Shown here piece after piece: positions 63,763 through 64,000 of a stretch of 64,000 bases of DNA. The DNA lies in the NCBI GenBank assembly GCA_019454225.1, contig CP075370.1, forward strand, positions 1,540,001 through 1,604,000, in the 5' to 3' direction. Positions within the stretch are counted from its first letter, which is position 1. The number at the start of each line of letters is the position of its first letter. The position numbers and the translations under genes were made by a program. The notes below the pieces were generated by a model. That model saw only the letters and a program-made list of their open reading frames with translations, ran no database searches and was not told the DNA's origin. Source of the DNA: Paracoccaceae bacterium (GTDB taxonomy: Bacteria; Pseudomonadota; Alphaproteobacteria; Rhodobacterales; Rhodobacteraceae).

Positions 63763-64000
63763 ATGCAGGATGCGCTTTGGGTCTTCGGTTACGGATCCTT
63801 GATCTGGGATCCCGGATTTCCGGTTGCCGAGCGGCGGCTGGCGCGGCTGGACGGCTGGCGGCGCGGGTTCTGCATGCGGTCGATCCACCATCGCGGGTCG
63901 GTCGAGGCGCCGGGCCTTGTGCTGGCGCTTGACCGCGAATCCGGGGCGTTCTGCGACGGGCTGGCACTGCGGGTCGCGCCGGGGGCGGAGGCGGCGACGC
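63763..64000 (+). CDS. ChaC-like gamma-glutamylcyclotransferase (3' end outside window)
   Basis: The ATG at 63763 opens a frame that runs off the right edge (79 complete codons visible). The N-terminus LWVFGYGSLIWDPGFPVAE is the YGSL substrate-binding motif of the ChaC/GGCT-like fold, followed by GWRRGFCMRSIHHRGSVEAPGLVLALD. ChaC enzymes cleave glutathione to 5-oxoproline and Cys-Gly. The catalytic glutamate lies beyond the visible part. It is divergent from the DUF2125 gene. Confidence 0.88.
   Translation, partial: MQDALWVFGYGSLIWDPGFPVAERRLARLDGWRRGFCMRSIHHRGSVEAPGLVLALDRESGAFCDGLALRVAPGAEAAT

Overview
The window is GC-rich, densely coded alphaproteobacterial chromosome. Three things together point to Rhodobacterales (Rhodobacteraceae/Paracoccaceae): a complete sox thiosulfate-oxidation operon of the Paracoccus/Rhodovulum type, a beta-hydroxyaspartate cycle (bhc) operon with its divergent IclR regulator, and an atpHAGDC operon without the Fo genes. 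Species cannot be named from the sequence. No phage, transposase, integrase or CRISPR array is visible.

Layout. 1-4.1 kb: the 5' part of a SelD-type FAD oxidoreductase (minus strand, cut by the window edge), an rpoN sigma-54 gene, a hydantoinase/oxoprolinase-family gene and an elongator tRNA-Met. 4.1-15.2 kb: a non-coding, lower-GC spacer, a giant (about 3,274 aa) RTX calcium-binding secreted protein and a convergent LuxR-type quorum-sensing receptor. 15.4-30.4 kb: the sulfur-oxidation locus, soxS divergent from soxVWXYZABCDEF plus soxH, bracketed by two different SulP-family anion transporters; the second has a small XRE regulator upstream. 30.6-39.9 kb: alpha-glucosidase, a small metal-binding HMA protein, a TIM-barrel isomerase-like protein, a SARP/TPR-type regulator, a PAP2/vanadium-haloperoxidase-fold protein with a collagen-like (GTQ)12 N-terminus, an S8 serine protease, hemP with a tiny co-transcribed ORF, and a DUF533/TerB-like protein.

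40-45.4 kb: bhcR divergent from bhcABCD, which converts glyoxylate and glycine to oxaloacetate. 45.5-51.4 kb: a minus-strand run (SAF-domain oxidoreductase, map, ASCH-winged-helix protein, DHFR-like reductase, GST), then a class I GAPDH and an NTF2-like protein. 51.7-57 kb: F1-ATPase operon atpHAGDC followed by an H-type lectin-domain protein. 57.3-64 kb: ettA, a GNAT acetyltransferase, a small membrane protein overlapping a sterol-desaturase-family gene, a second small RTX protein, nadD, a DUF2125 protein and the start of a ChaC-like gamma-glutamylcyclotransferase.

Physiology suggested: a lithoheterotroph able to oxidise reduced sulfur in the periplasm (electrons into cytochrome c), assimilate C2 compounds through glyoxylate, export RTX proteins by a type I system encoded elsewhere, and possibly respond to acyl-homoserine lactones. 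The most notable non-coding signal is a three-copy intergenic element of about 73 bp, consisting of a 17-bp palindrome, an exactly spaced 14-bp core and a paired TTAA-like site. Clear operator-like palindromes also lie in the bhcR-bhcA and DHFR-GST gaps.
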